Positions 35,371 to 43,978 of a stretch of 64,000 nucleotides of DNA are shown here, one piece after another. The position numbers were made by a program, and so were the translations under genes. Numbering within the stretch: the first letter of the stretch is position 1; every line of letters starts with the position of its first letter. The stretch is from Bacteroidales bacterium (GTDB lineage: Bacteria > Bacteroidota > Bacteroidia > Bacteroidales > UBA932): NCBI GenBank assembly GCA_017626555.1, contig JAGAIM010000003.1:124001-188000 (forward strand). Direction: 5' to 3'. The notes beneath the pieces were generated by a model. The model was not told the origin of the DNA, made no database searches, and saw only the letters and a list, made by a program, of their open reading frames with translations.

Positions 35371-37893
35371 CTAATAAACGTCACGTATGCATCGTACGGC
35401 ATTCTGTGTACCGCTCTTTCCTGTTGCCTTTGTATAGATCACATTTCCGTTTCTGTCAGTGTTATATGCGCAATAATATGCTGATCCTGAGAGTACTACT
35501 GCCATTGCATCGCTTATATCCTGGTGTTGGATGATGATGTCTATCTCTGCTGCTGTAGGGAGTCTCCAGTCGTCATATACCTGCCCGTCAACACCTACTT
35601 CTATATATTGTTCACAGTGAGACTTGGCCTGATTGACTCCTCCGTCCGGAGAGAGGGTTGCTCCCAACTGCGATGCTATCATAAAGGACGGTGAAACCAG
35701 TTTTGTGTTGTCAGCCGAACTCTCGGTGTAACCGTTGGCATCCAGACGAGGTCTTGCTACTATGTAAGTGGAGGATGTGGCTGTCACGTGTACGTGATAC
35801 ATTCTCGGATTGTTCAGTGTCCCGATTTCAGGAGTGACGATTTCGCCATCATCCCAATAGGCATAATTGATGGTATAATTTCCTTCTGAGCCTAATGCTA
35901 CCTTGGATCCGAAGAAGTAACTTCCTGAAGATGTTCTGCCATAATCCCATCTGCCGTTATCCCAATTTGCTCCGGCTCTATCTCCTTCTGTCTCATAGTT
36001 GGTTCCATTGAAGTCAGACCTGTAGGAATACGCTCCTCTTCTGTTGCTGATGTAAATGGTCGGGTACTGGTGCACTGTAAAGTATGCCGTGTCTCCTTCC
36101 TGATTGGTAACCTTGAATTCCATATAACGGATAGCATTGTTGTGCGAGTCCTCATCGGAATCAAGGATTTCCCTGACAGACTGATTGTAAGCGTTCAATG
36201 CTGCAACCTCAGTATTATAGAGTGCCAGTTCGTCCTGATACTGCTGGATTTTTTCAGCCTGTTCCTGTGCAGTCAGGCTTGACCATTCGATATATGCCTG
36301 ATATGCTGCATCGTACTCATTCTGAGCAAGTTGAGCGTTTTGTCTTCCTGTACTGCTGGAATTTGAAACCGCTCTGAAGACAACATTTGCACCTGAACCT
36401 GAATATGTGATTCTTCTGTATTCGTACTGACCCTGATTGTATCTGTTGACGATTTCCTGAGGATCCGGTGCCTGGACTTCAGGATTAACCGGCTCGTCAC
36501 GTACTGAAGGTGCTGAACCAAGGGCTGCAATCTCTGCCGCAATCTCAGCATCGGTCTTTCCTACGAAAGGAGAATTGATTGTAACTCCTCCATTGAGAGC
36601 ACTGCCGTCAATAGGAGATGCAGTGATCGCAGATGTAGTCACATCTACCTCCTGGTCAAGATAATTGACGTAATATGCCTTGACGAGTTCGATGGAAACC
36701 GGTGACGATGATGCATAACTGAGTGATTTGTTGTCTATGTTCACGTTATACATATCGACGTGGTCGGTGTTGAGTTGAAGATATGACGGTCTTGATGCAT
36801 CCGAAATATTGATATCGACAGTTGTCCATTCACCGACAGCATAGAAGATTTCTTCAAGTACGGTAGGCTCTGACTCAACGATTGCACCAGGACGGTTTAC
36901 AGTGATGTTCACTTCGTAGTAATTGTTCCTTTCAAAAGTCTGGTTGTCGGTCATCGGAATCTTGTACCAACTGTTGTGGAATGGCTCAGCCACCGAACCA
37001 GCATCCTTCTTATAATCCATAGGAAGATTCATCACAACACAGGTTTCCTTATCAAGGATGGACTGTCCCACCCAGCAGTGAGGATATACGTATGTTGTCA
37101 ATGTAACCTTCTTCTTACCTTCTTCTGTGGTAGGATCCCAGAGGAAATGACCTGAGTTTGTCTTTCCTGTAGTAGTAAGTTTCGCATATAGAATCTCGCT
37201 TGCAGGAAGAGTCTCGGCAAGAAGGTAGGTGTCATACGGGAGATTCCTCACATAATAAAGACCGCCTTCAGAACCTTCTGCTGTGCCGTACGGCATAAAA
37301 GTGACTGCATCACCTGCCGTTACATTGATTACGACCTTTGCTGCTGCTCTCTTGAGTGTAGCGAAAAGTTCGGTATCATCCTGTGGTCTGCCGTTATAAA
37401 GCACTACAGGTGAATTTCCGTTTCCGTCCTTCGCAATACCGTCCATAAGGAAATATTTCGGAGCAACGTCGATGGTAAGACCGGTAAGATGGAGGTTGAT
37501 GTCCTCCTGCATCATATCGTGCAATTCACTGTATGAAGCGATTCCTGACAGATCCTGAGTGCTGTTCGCTATGAGATATACGTAATATTCTGCATTCTCT
37601 GGAAAATCCGTTCTCTTAGCCTCGAGAGTGACCGTTGGTGTATTGTTGACAGTAAAGTGCTCGTGTACGACACACTGGCCTGGAGTTGATCCGGAAACTG
37701 CAAAGATGAACACATCAATATGATCGATATACGATTCGGTATCCGTATCATCAGCCTTGGTAAGACCCGATGAAAGGTCAAGAATAATGCTCTCGTTGAC
37801 AGACACATCAACTATCAGTTCCTGCTGGCAAGAGAAGGCCGTCAGAAGAACTGCAAAGCAGGTAAGAGTATTTAAAATCCTTTTCATTTTCAT
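35371..37893 (-). CDS. fimbrial accessory lipoprotein with coiled-coil insertion and FISUMP-like C-terminus
   Basis: 840 residues, lipoprotein signal (LLTAFSCQQE). N-terminal fimbrillin-like region (IDHIDVFIFAVSGSTPGQCV) to about residue 365. A BACON/Ig-like region follows and is interrupted at about 470-580 by a helical, Gln/Glu-rich stretch (QNEYDAAYQAYIEWSSLTAQ, EKIQQYQDELALYNTEVAAL). The Ig fold resumes (AYFTVHQYPTIYIS), then a FISUMP-like domain (DWRLPTAAEIDIII, ending NAVRCIRDVY). Starts one base after the upstream stop (TAA-G-ATG), implying coupled translation. Probably a tip-associated subunit; an adhesive role is inferred from the domains. Confidence 0.72.
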   Translation of the reverse strand: MKMKRILNTLTCFAVLLTAFSCQQELIVDVSVNESIILDLSSGLTKADDTDTESYIDHIDVFIFAVSGSTPGQCVVHEHFTVNNTPTVTLEAKRTDFPENAEYYVYLIANSTQDLSGIASYSELHDMMQEDINLHLTGLTIDVAPKYFLMDGIAKDGNGNSPVVLYNGRPQDDTELFATLKRAAAKVVINVTAGDAVTFMPYGTAEGSEGGLYYVRNLPYDTYLLAETLPASEILYAKLTTTGKTNSGHFLWDPTTEEGKKKVTLTTYVYPHCWVGQSILDKETCVVMNLPMDYKKDAGSVAEPFHNSWYKIPMTDNQTFERNNYYEVNITVNRPGAIVESEPTVLEEIFYAVGEWTTVDINISDASRPSYLQLNTDHVDMYNVNIDNKSLSYASSSPVSIELVKAYYVNYLDQEVDVTTSAITASPIDGSALNGGVTINSPFVGKTDAEIAAEIAALGSAPSVRDEPVNPEVQAPDPQEIVNRYNQGQYEYRRITYSGSGANVVFRAVSNSSSTGRQNAQLAQNEYDAAYQAYIEWSSLTAQEQAEKIQQYQDELALYNTEVAALNAYNQSVREILDSDEDSHNNAIRYMEFKVTNQEGDTAYFTVHQYPTIYISNRRGAYSYRSDFNGTNYETEGDRAGANWDNGRWDYGRTSSGSYFFGSKVALGSEGNYTINYAYWDDGEIVTPEIGTLNNPRMYHVHVTATSSTYIVARPRLDANGYTESSADNTKLVSPSFMIASQLGATLSPDGGVNQAKSHCEQYIEVGVDGQVYDDWRLPTAAEIDIIIQHQDISDAMAVVLSGSAYYCAYNTDRNGNVIYTKATGKSGTQNAVRCIRDVY

Positions 37894-37894
37894 C

Positions 37895-39406
37895 TTAGTT
37901 TACCATTGTGATTGTTACGTAGTTGGCATCCGTGCTTGAAGGCCAGTAGAAGTTACCTGCACTTCCGTTGATAAGAAGGAATTCGTGGCCGTCTATAAGT
38001 CCAGGCTTATATGTGAGCGCAAGATTTACGGTTTCTCCTATAGGGAAGTCATTATTAGGGGTTACTTTTATCTTGTACCATCCGTTGTAGGCCGGAACCG
38101 GTCTTTCGGTAATCAATTCACTTGTTTCATATTTATATATCGTGATTTCCGCTTCGCTGGCGCGATTGCCTACCAAGGTCGGTGTGAAACTTTCGCTGAC
38201 AGGAGCCGTCATCTGGAAATATCCCTCGAAGGCCTTTGTCTCAGACATCTCGGCACGACCTGAAGGTTTGACGGAAAGGTCAGCATCTGTAACCGGTATC
38301 GATTCCCTCACATACGAATGGGTAGGATAAGCGAATTCGAAGTCAGGTATGTTATGATCATTCCAGTCCGCTACATCGTATGTGACTGTAATCTTTCCTT
38401 CGTCCTGTGAACTGATGAGGATACAGACCTTATAGTGCTTGTTTCTCTGGATCGGAGGCATATAGATATATCCTATCTTCAATTCACCTCCGTCTGAAAG
38501 CGAATATTCAATCATCAGACTCACTGCTCTGATATTTTCTGATGGCACGGACCAATCCATTGAACCGTATGTGACTTCCGGAAGATAGGCCGGCGCTGTC
38601 ATTACCGGAGTATAACTCGCGGCTGAATTTGCAGCACCGCTGATTTCGTTTAACATAACTTTCTGGTCGAGAAGAGGAAAAACCCTATCATTGACCCGGG
38701 ATGGAACCGCATTGAGGATTTCATCAGTCTGAGGATAGAGATAACTGTATTCTCTTGTTCCTACAGCAAGCATAGTCACGGAAATAATATTAGGAGAAGT
38801 TGATGCTCCTGCCGGTTTCGCTCCATAGACAGATAGTTTTGCAAGGGATCTTGTGAGGGTGAAATGCACCTTCTCGACAAGTTCAAGGTGTCCGATATGA
38901 CCCTGTGCCTCGCTTGCTGTGTATTGTGTGGTGTTGAGGTTCTTCTGCTCCTTGCAGTAAAGAGGAAGCGGCGATCCGGATGCTATTCCTGTATATTTGA
39001 GGGCTTCAAGTTGAGCCTTTGTCATTGTTTCAGACAGTTGTACAGGATTGTTGCGGTCCATCATAGAGGATGCATTCGCGATGAGATAGAAATCAACCGG
39101 AATGCTCGTTCCTTCAGGAAGAACAAGATCCATAAGGAAAGGCTCGTTTACAGTAGTAACGTTTCTCTGATGATAACCTGCAAGTCCGTTACCGCTGAAT
39201 GCATATATATGCAGGGTATTGATTGCAGACTCTGATGATGTCGGCTCGGACTTGGTCTGAATTTCGTCCGCAGATACATTGATCTGGATCAACACGCTTT
39301 GCAGATCCTTCGGCATTTCCATCTTCTCGAAGATGCAACCGGTAGCAAGAACTGCCGTAATGACCGCTAAAGCCGCCTTATTAAATATGTTGTTTATCTT
39401 CTGCAT
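37895..39406 (-). CDS. fimbrial accessory lipoprotein (fimbrillin-like)
   Basis: 503 residues, lipoprotein signal (AVLATGCIFEK). It shows the FimA/Mfa-type order: acidic start, INTLHIYAFSGNGLAGYHQR, PVDFYLIANASSM, HFTLTRSLAKLSVYGAK. This is two stacked beta-sandwiches. C-terminal part (about 350-503) is beta-rich. Lies 12 bp after the FimB/Mfa2 gene and one base before the next gene. Likely a minor subunit between anchor and tip; exact place in the pilus cannot be told. Confidence 0.72.
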   Translation of the reverse strand: MQKINNIFNKAALAVITAVLATGCIFEKMEMPKDLQSVLIQINVSADEIQTKSEPTSSESAINTLHIYAFSGNGLAGYHQRNVTTVNEPFLMDLVLPEGTSIPVDFYLIANASSMMDRNNPVQLSETMTKAQLEALKYTGIASGSPLPLYCKEQKNLNTTQYTASEAQGHIGHLELVEKVHFTLTRSLAKLSVYGAKPAGASTSPNIISVTMLAVGTREYSYLYPQTDEILNAVPSRVNDRVFPLLDQKVMLNEISGAANSAASYTPVMTAPAYLPEVTYGSMDWSVPSENIRAVSLMIEYSLSDGGELKIGYIYMPPIQRNKHYKVCILISSQDEGKITVTYDVADWNDHNIPDFEFAYPTHSYVRESIPVTDADLSVKPSGRAEMSETKAFEGYFQMTAPVSESFTPTLVGNRASEAEITIYKYETSELITERPVPAYNGWYKIKVTPNNDFPIGETVNLALTYKPGLIDGHEFLLINGSAGNFYWPSSTDANYVTITMVN

Positions 39407-39418
39407 AAAACGTGGTGA

Positions 39419-40348
39419 TTATTTTTTAAAGTCCGGGGTAACTAGTTGAATGAACCAGGATGGGATCGAGATTGTGACCTCAAGGCAGATGTTGTCGTCA
39501 GGAACAGGATAGCCTGGTGTTCCGAATTCGATCAGGAAAGGAATCGTGCATTCGTGAAGTTCAGGATTGATGAACTCCTTGAATCTTTCGATGTGCTCAT
39601 CAAAATTGATTATAGCAACCGGAGTTCCGTCCTCGCCTGTCACTCTCAGATATACATCCTTATGGTTCTTATGTCTCATTATATTATTTACGGCCGTCGT
39701 GGTCTTGATACCATCGTGTTCGGTCTCCATAATATAGTCTGTCGCCTGTCCTTTGGCTGTGTTATGGAAATCGGTCTGAGGAGAAACACCGACAAGTTCT
39801 ATCTTAGGGTGCTTTCCGATATTTTCCGGTGCATTGACAACCTCAACAATAATGTTGTAATGCGAACTGGCGAAGTAGGCTGTTTTGGTCTCCTCCTTCT
39901 CGTAAGCGCTGAATGGTTCGATTGTGTAATCAATTGAAGACCAGTAAAGAGAATCGTTGCCGGACACAGTCTCTCCGTTGATGTAGTCATCGGCAGCAAA
40001 GGTTATCTTGCTCAGATCCTTCGAATCAAGGTTCTCGACCTTGGTCTCATACGCATTTCCTACGAAAACGAAACGGTAGTCACCCGGATCGAGCGGCGGA
40101 AGCGTAACAAGTTGAGCCTGCATCTCGGCGTCGGAAAGACGGTTGGAAGAGACACAGTTGCTGTTCTGGTCAAAAACATACAGGTCAACGCGATTGATCT
40201 TCTGCTGAAAGATTTCAGTAGTACCGTCACCCAGATAACTCAAGGCAAGACGATATGTGTTATAGCAATCGCTATTGTCTTCTCTGATGCAGGAAGCGGA
40301 GAGTCCTCCCACGAGAAGAAGGCATAAAGCAATGTTTCTTAGTTTCAT
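39419..40348 (-). CDS. FimB/Mfa2-family fimbrial anchor lipoprotein
   Basis: 309 residues, lipoprotein signal (LLLVGGLSASCIREDNSDC). The SCIREDNSDC...YRLALSY opening and VDLYVFDQNSNCV segment are typical of the FimB/Mfa2 family, which anchors and limits the length of the pilus. The C-terminus (IPSWFIQLVTPDFKK) resembles that of the major fimbrillin (WEVILVTPEF), consistent with shared strand exchange. Encoded right after the major subunit gene, separated by a stem-loop. Confidence 0.83.
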   Translation of the reverse strand: MKLRNIALCLLLVGGLSASCIREDNSDCYNTYRLALSYLGDGTTEIFQQKINRVDLYVFDQNSNCVSSNRLSDAEMQAQLVTLPPLDPGDYRFVFVGNAYETKVENLDSKDLSKITFAADDYINGETVSGNDSLYWSSIDYTIEPFSAYEKEETKTAYFASSHYNIIVEVVNAPENIGKHPKIELVGVSPQTDFHNTAKGQATDYIMETEHDGIKTTTAVNNIMRHKNHKDVYLRVTGEDGTPVAIINFDEHIERFKEFINPELHECTIPFLIEFGTPGYPVPDDNICLEVTISIPSWFIQLVTPDFKK

Positions 40349-40390
40349 AATCTGTATGTTTTTGAAGGGTTTTGATTATTAATAAATACT

Positions 40391-40420
40391 GGAGGGGCGG
40401 GTCGGAGCCTGAGCCCCTCC
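40391..40420 (-). terminator. intercistronic stem-loop after the major fimbrillin gene
   Basis: GGAGGGGC/GCCCCTCC 8-bp stem (40391-40398 with 40413-40420), 14-base loop, in the 118-bp gap between the major fimbrillin and the anchor genes. With no strong U-run it would act as a partial terminator or mRNA stabiliser, allowing more major subunit than anchor. Confidence 0.55.
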
Positions 40421-40466
40421 ATATATTTATTGATGTTGTTTTCTTTGAATTGAATGTAATTTCGTT

Positions 40467-41645
40467 TTAGAACTCTGGAGTTACAAGGATTACCTCCCAG
40501 TTTGCAACATCCACTGTCACCTCGAGGCAACGCTCTACTGCATTGAGGTCTTCCTCATCGAAAGGAATAGAACCGTCACCAAGAGCCTCGCCTGCTGCAC
40601 TCATACGGTAGATCTTTCCTGGTTCGATCTGCTCGAGAGTCTTTGTCTCGTTTGTAGCCTTGTCAACATACTTGAAGATGTTTGTCCAGAGGTATGCAGG
40701 AATATTTGTACCTGCTATTCCGTCGAGAACGAGGTTGATCATCATATCAGGAACCTCTGCAGGAGCAAAGAAATGATATGCCTTAGGTGCGATGTCAGCC
40801 TTTGCGATATATCTGTTGGCAGCATCCGGAGTTGCAGGCTTCTCGAGAACTGCAGTAGTGAATGAATCTCTGAACCATCCGAAGTTTGCAGCAGCAGTTG
40901 AATTGAACCAAGAATAAACATCTGCATCAGCATCAAGATTTGCAATCGGAATAACTCTTGTACCAGTAGGAACTGCATTCTTCATTGATGGATAGTAGTC
41001 CTGGAACGCGATATCAAGAACTGTAGCCTTTGTGTATTTTTCACCGTTGAAGTTCATCACGAAACCGTCAACTTCGAAACGTGCAACTGTAGGAGTAAGA
41101 ATTGGATTAGCAACATAAACCTCAGCATACTTGCCTTCAGATTCGTGCATCTTGCCCTCAGCGTGTCTTGTCAGAGCAGCATTTGCAAAAAGAAGGAGAT
41201 TGTTCTGATCCTGCTGGAGGTCGATTGTTGTACCGAGTTCAAGAGCCTCTGCCAAAGTAAGTTGCTTGCCAGCATTGGCAACTGCAACGATCTTTGTACA
41301 GTGATGTGAAACATAATGATAATTCTGCGCGATAGAAGTAAAGCCTGTTCCGAGATCGGTCTTTGTCCAATAGAACTTAGGCTCTGCATTATTATCACCT
41401 TTCACTCCTTCAGTGTAAGCGTGAGTGTAAGTGTCATCAGTAAGGAAAACCTGGAAATCATTCACTACGACAGCAGCGCCATCTGAAATCTTCGTACCTG
41501 CATCACCCTTGGTCATAATAAGGTTAGCAATAGACATTTCCACAGTCTTTACACCGTCAACTACTGGTGTGTGTTCTTCCTTGTTGCAAGAAACAAGTGC
41601 CAACGCTGCTACGCAAGCAGACAACATCAATTTGGTGAGTTTCAT
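40467..41645 (-). CDS. Mfa1-like major fimbrillin lipoprotein
   Basis: 392 residues, lipoprotein signal (ALALVSCNKEE). Sequence shows the Mfa1 plan: N-terminal strand region (VKTVEMSIANLIMTKGDA), fimbrillin fold with DFQVFLTDD and HHCTKIVAVANAGKQL, and the C-terminal VTVDVANWEVILVTPEF. In type V pili the lipidated precursor is cut after Arg or Lys by a surface protease so that the freed groove accepts the C-terminal strand of the next subunit. It is third in the operon and separated from downstream genes by a stem-loop, as expected for the most abundant product. Confidence 0.85.
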   Translation of the reverse strand: MKLTKLMLSACVAALALVSCNKEEHTPVVDGVKTVEMSIANLIMTKGDAGTKISDGAAVVVNDFQVFLTDDTYTHAYTEGVKGDNNAEPKFYWTKTDLGTGFTSIAQNYHYVSHHCTKIVAVANAGKQLTLAEALELGTTIDLQQDQNNLLLFANAALTRHAEGKMHESEGKYAEVYVANPILTPTVARFEVDGFVMNFNGEKYTKATVLDIAFQDYYPSMKNAVPTGTRVIPIANLDADADVYSWFNSTAAANFGWFRDSFTTAVLEKPATPDAANRYIAKADIAPKAYHFFAPAEVPDMMINLVLDGIAGTNIPAYLWTNIFKYVDKATNETKTLEQIEPGKIYRMSAAGEALGDGSIPFDEEDLNAVERCLEVTVDVANWEVILVTPEF

Positions 41646-41691
41646 AACTTTAAAATTTAAAGTGTTAATTAATGGTTTTTATTGTTAGTCT

Positions 41692-43026
41692 TTATTCGAA
41701 TCTTTTGAGATATTCCTCTATTTCCGCCTTCTTCTGAGCCTCATACTCAAGTTCGGCGTTTATAAGGTCTATGTTATCCTGTGCCGAAGCAGTATTGCTT
41801 TCCACCGCCTTCTGAAGCCAAGGGAGGGCTTCCTCAAACTTACCCTGCATCATTAGCGCAGTACCCACTGTGTTATAAGCCCTGAGATCGTCCTGATATG
41901 GCTCTACTGTCGCGTATGCTTCTGCATATTTTCCTTCGCGGATCATCTGGTTCGCCAGGTTGATCATATCCACGGCCTCATCCTGTGTCGAATCATAGAA
42001 TACTGCCAGATATCTTGCGCATCTGAGGTGAGGATAAACCTCATTAAGCATCTTCTTCCAGACCTTGCCTTTGTCGATAGCCTTGAGTTTGAGTTTCTTT
42101 TCCTCATCCGGCAGATCCATATCGATGATTTCAACTATCTGATCCTTTTCTGCGATATTGGATGCAAGAACCAATCTTCTGAGTCCCGGCCAGTTCTCTT
42201 CTCCGTTGCGGAGACGGAAACTGTCTTCTGTGAGATTGTACTGAGGCCTGTTTTCGATTATGTAGTTGATCAGAGCCTTGGCACGATTCTCTGCAAGCCA
42301 GTTGTTGAAACTGCGGCGACCCTCCGGAGAAGCGTAACCTGCTATCTCGATCTTGTCAACCTTATATTTAGGATTTGCAAATATCTTGTCGATCGCTGCG
42401 AGGATCTTTCCGAATGTAACCTCATTGTTGAATACTGTCGAATCGATCTCTATCTTTGACACCTTGAAGATGATCTCGAGTTCATCCTGTCCGAAATCCC
42501 ACTGCCTTGTCGCATCAGCAAGAGCGAATGTTGCAGGAATCCTTCTTGCTGGGAGAAGAGGTTCTTCAAAGAGAGCAACTCCTTCAGCGAGAGTCTGGTC
42601 AGCAAGTTCTTCCTCGCAGTTACATCCTACCATCTGCCTCTTGATTCCGAGATTTGTCGATTTCATCCATCTCTTGAGAGGTACTGAAGATATATAGTGA
42701 TATACATCTCCCTTGATCACCTGATTCTCCGCAAGCGCCCAGTCTTTGTCGCCTGCAAGGTGGTTTTCCTGCATTTCTCTCTTGAAACGTCCTTTTCCGA
42801 ATACTTCGAGAGTCTCAAGCCACAGGGTATCCTTAGCATTATAAATGAAAGGCATTATTATTTCCTTACGGTTGGCCGGAATGCTCTTCACATCAGTCTC
42901 AACATCGAAAGAAACCACTACCCTTTCTCCGTCCTCGGTAAGCGACTGGCTGCTGATCACTGTCTGTGCGCTCATTACTGTTGAGAACACAAGCAACATT
43001 GCTGAAAGTATAATTGACTTTTTCAT
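41692..43026 (-). CDS. DUF3868/OmpA-like fimbrial operon protein
   Basis: 444 residues with a cleaved signal peptide (MKKSIILSAMLLVFSTVMSA). Residues about 20-190 fit DUF3868 (beta-sandwich; VVVSFDVETDVKSIPANRKE). Residues about 205-310 fit an OmpA C-terminal peptidoglycan-binding fold (KIEIAGYASPEGRRSFNNW, LAENRAKALINYI). Two TPR-like repeats end the protein (about 345-435). This family is usually encoded beside DUF3575 and Mfa1-type subunits, suggesting a periplasmic link between pilus biogenesis and the wall (inference). Confidence 0.8.
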   Translation of the reverse strand: MKKSIILSAMLLVFSTVMSAQTVISSQSLTEDGERVVVSFDVETDVKSIPANRKEIIMPFIYNAKDTLWLETLEVFGKGRFKREMQENHLAGDKDWALAENQVIKGDVYHYISSVPLKRWMKSTNLGIKRQMVGCNCEEELADQTLAEGVALFEEPLLPARRIPATFALADATRQWDFGQDELEIIFKVSKIEIDSTVFNNEVTFGKILAAIDKIFANPKYKVDKIEIAGYASPEGRRSFNNWLAENRAKALINYIIENRPQYNLTEDSFRLRNGEENWPGLRRLVLASNIAEKDQIVEIIDMDLPDEEKKLKLKAIDKGKVWKKMLNEVYPHLRCARYLAVFYDSTQDEAVDMINLANQMIREGKYAEAYATVEPYQDDLRAYNTVGTALMMQGKFEEALPWLQKAVESNTASAQDNIDLINAELEYEAQKKAEIEEYLKRFE

Positions 43027-43038
43027 AACCGTCTCTCC

Positions 43039-43644
43039 TTATCTTATCATATAAATAAATGAAAGTCCAATATCTGTAAGACCGAAAACGTGCTTGATGG
43101 CCGAATCCTGGAAAAGGCCGCATTTCCTGCTTTCGAATCTGTCATAGTCGGCATACCAGTATCCGATGCCGAGATCCACCTCCATATTCCAGCGCGGACT
43201 GATGATCCAGGAATATCCGTAGGTTATTCCGGCTCCGGCAGCCCAGCCTTCCACACGTGAATTTAGACAGGCATCGATGAAAGGACCGTCACCCTTTGAT
43301 TCATAAAAAGAATTCAGGACGTGAACATCACCTACATTGAACATAGTGTAATTTGCCTTCAGACCGAGGAAATGGCCGTTGAAACTTTCGCAGAACCAAT
43401 ATCTGATCTCCGGACTCACGAGGAAATGCTTTACCTTCCTGTTATTATCGACACAAAGTGTCCAAGGATTATATCCCCCAGACAATTCCAATGAGAAGCG
43501 ATCTCCCATTCCGAACTCCATACCAAGATTCGGTGTCGTTGTAGCCCAGTAAAGGGCATTTGTCTTAAGACCGACTTTCTGAGCATCAGATCTGCTCGGG
43601 AAAGCGAAGACTAGAATCAGTGCAATTATCAGATACTTTTTCAT
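43039..43644 (-). CDS. DUF3575 outer-membrane protein of the fimbrial operon
   Basis: 201 residues from ATG 43644 (MKKYLIIALILVFAFPSRSD); the codon at 43650 is GTG. After the signal peptide come alternating amphipathic strands (FSLELSGGYNPWTLC, FLVSPEIRYWFCESFNGHF, WNMEVDLGIGYWYADYDRF) typical of an eight-strand beta-barrel, matching DUF3575. First gene of the fimbrial operon; 12 bp from the next. A classic promoter lies at 43755-43787. Role in pilus assembly is assumed from gene order, mechanism unknown. Confidence 0.82.
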   Translation of the reverse strand: MKKYLIIALILVFAFPSRSDAQKVGLKTNALYWATTTPNLGMEFGMGDRFSLELSGGYNPWTLCVDNNRKVKHFLVSPEIRYWFCESFNGHFLGLKANYTMFNVGDVHVLNSFYESKGDGPFIDACLNSRVEGWAAGAGITYGYSWIISPRWNMEVDLGIGYWYADYDRFESRKCGLFQDSAIKHVFGLTDIGLSFIYMIR

Positions 43645-43754
43645 CAGCACGTCTGTAATTAATAAATGAATTAAAGGTCTGTGCTGGTGACGAAGGATGA
43701 AAATCCTATCGAAAAGGAATCGAATCCTTATTCAATACCGTCGCTCAGCGAGAG

Positions 43755-43787
43755 CAAAGATAGACACACAACGGAGCGCCTTGCAAA
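43755..43787 (-). promoter_or_regulatory. promoter of the fimbrial operon
   Basis: On the minus strand TATCTTTG (43755-43762) with TTTG (43784-43787) exactly 21 bp upstream, an excellent Bacteroidota -33/-7 pair. Transcription should start near 43749, giving a leader of about 105 bases with small hairpins (43694-43707, 43714-43729). Confidence 0.7.
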
Positions 43788-43808
43788 TATTGCATTGCGG
43801 TTTTTCTG

Positions 43809-43900
43809 TAAATACAATTTTTGTTTTCCAAGACGCATTTTTTGATGCAGATACAAGGTTTTTTGCGTAAAATTGAAGCAGATACAATTTTTATTATTGT
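43809..43900. repeat. three direct repeats between fimbrial operon and regulator
   Basis: ATACAA followed by a T-run occurs at 43812, 43851 and 43882; the last two share GCAGATACAA. They lie upstream of the fimbrial -33 element and of the divergent regulator promoter, a good place for activator binding. The 334-bp intergenic region is otherwise AT-rich without a gene. Confidence 0.5.
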
Positions 43901-43950
43901 TTCTATATAAAAATTTACGCACACACAATATTTTTTATTATAAAAAAATC

Positions 43951-43958
43951 TAAATTTG
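43951..43958 (+). promoter_or_regulatory. -7 element of the membrane-bound regulator gene
   Basis: TAAATTTG matches TAnnTTTG, 20 bp before ATG 43979. No clear -33 is seen, as expected if an activator is needed. Confidence 0.45.
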
Positions 43959-43978
43959 CAACGAGAACGTAGTATGAA

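Noticed and set aside
43714-43729. A regulatory hairpin in the fimbrial leader
   Set aside because: The true stem is only five base pairs; too weak to call a riboswitch or attenuator.
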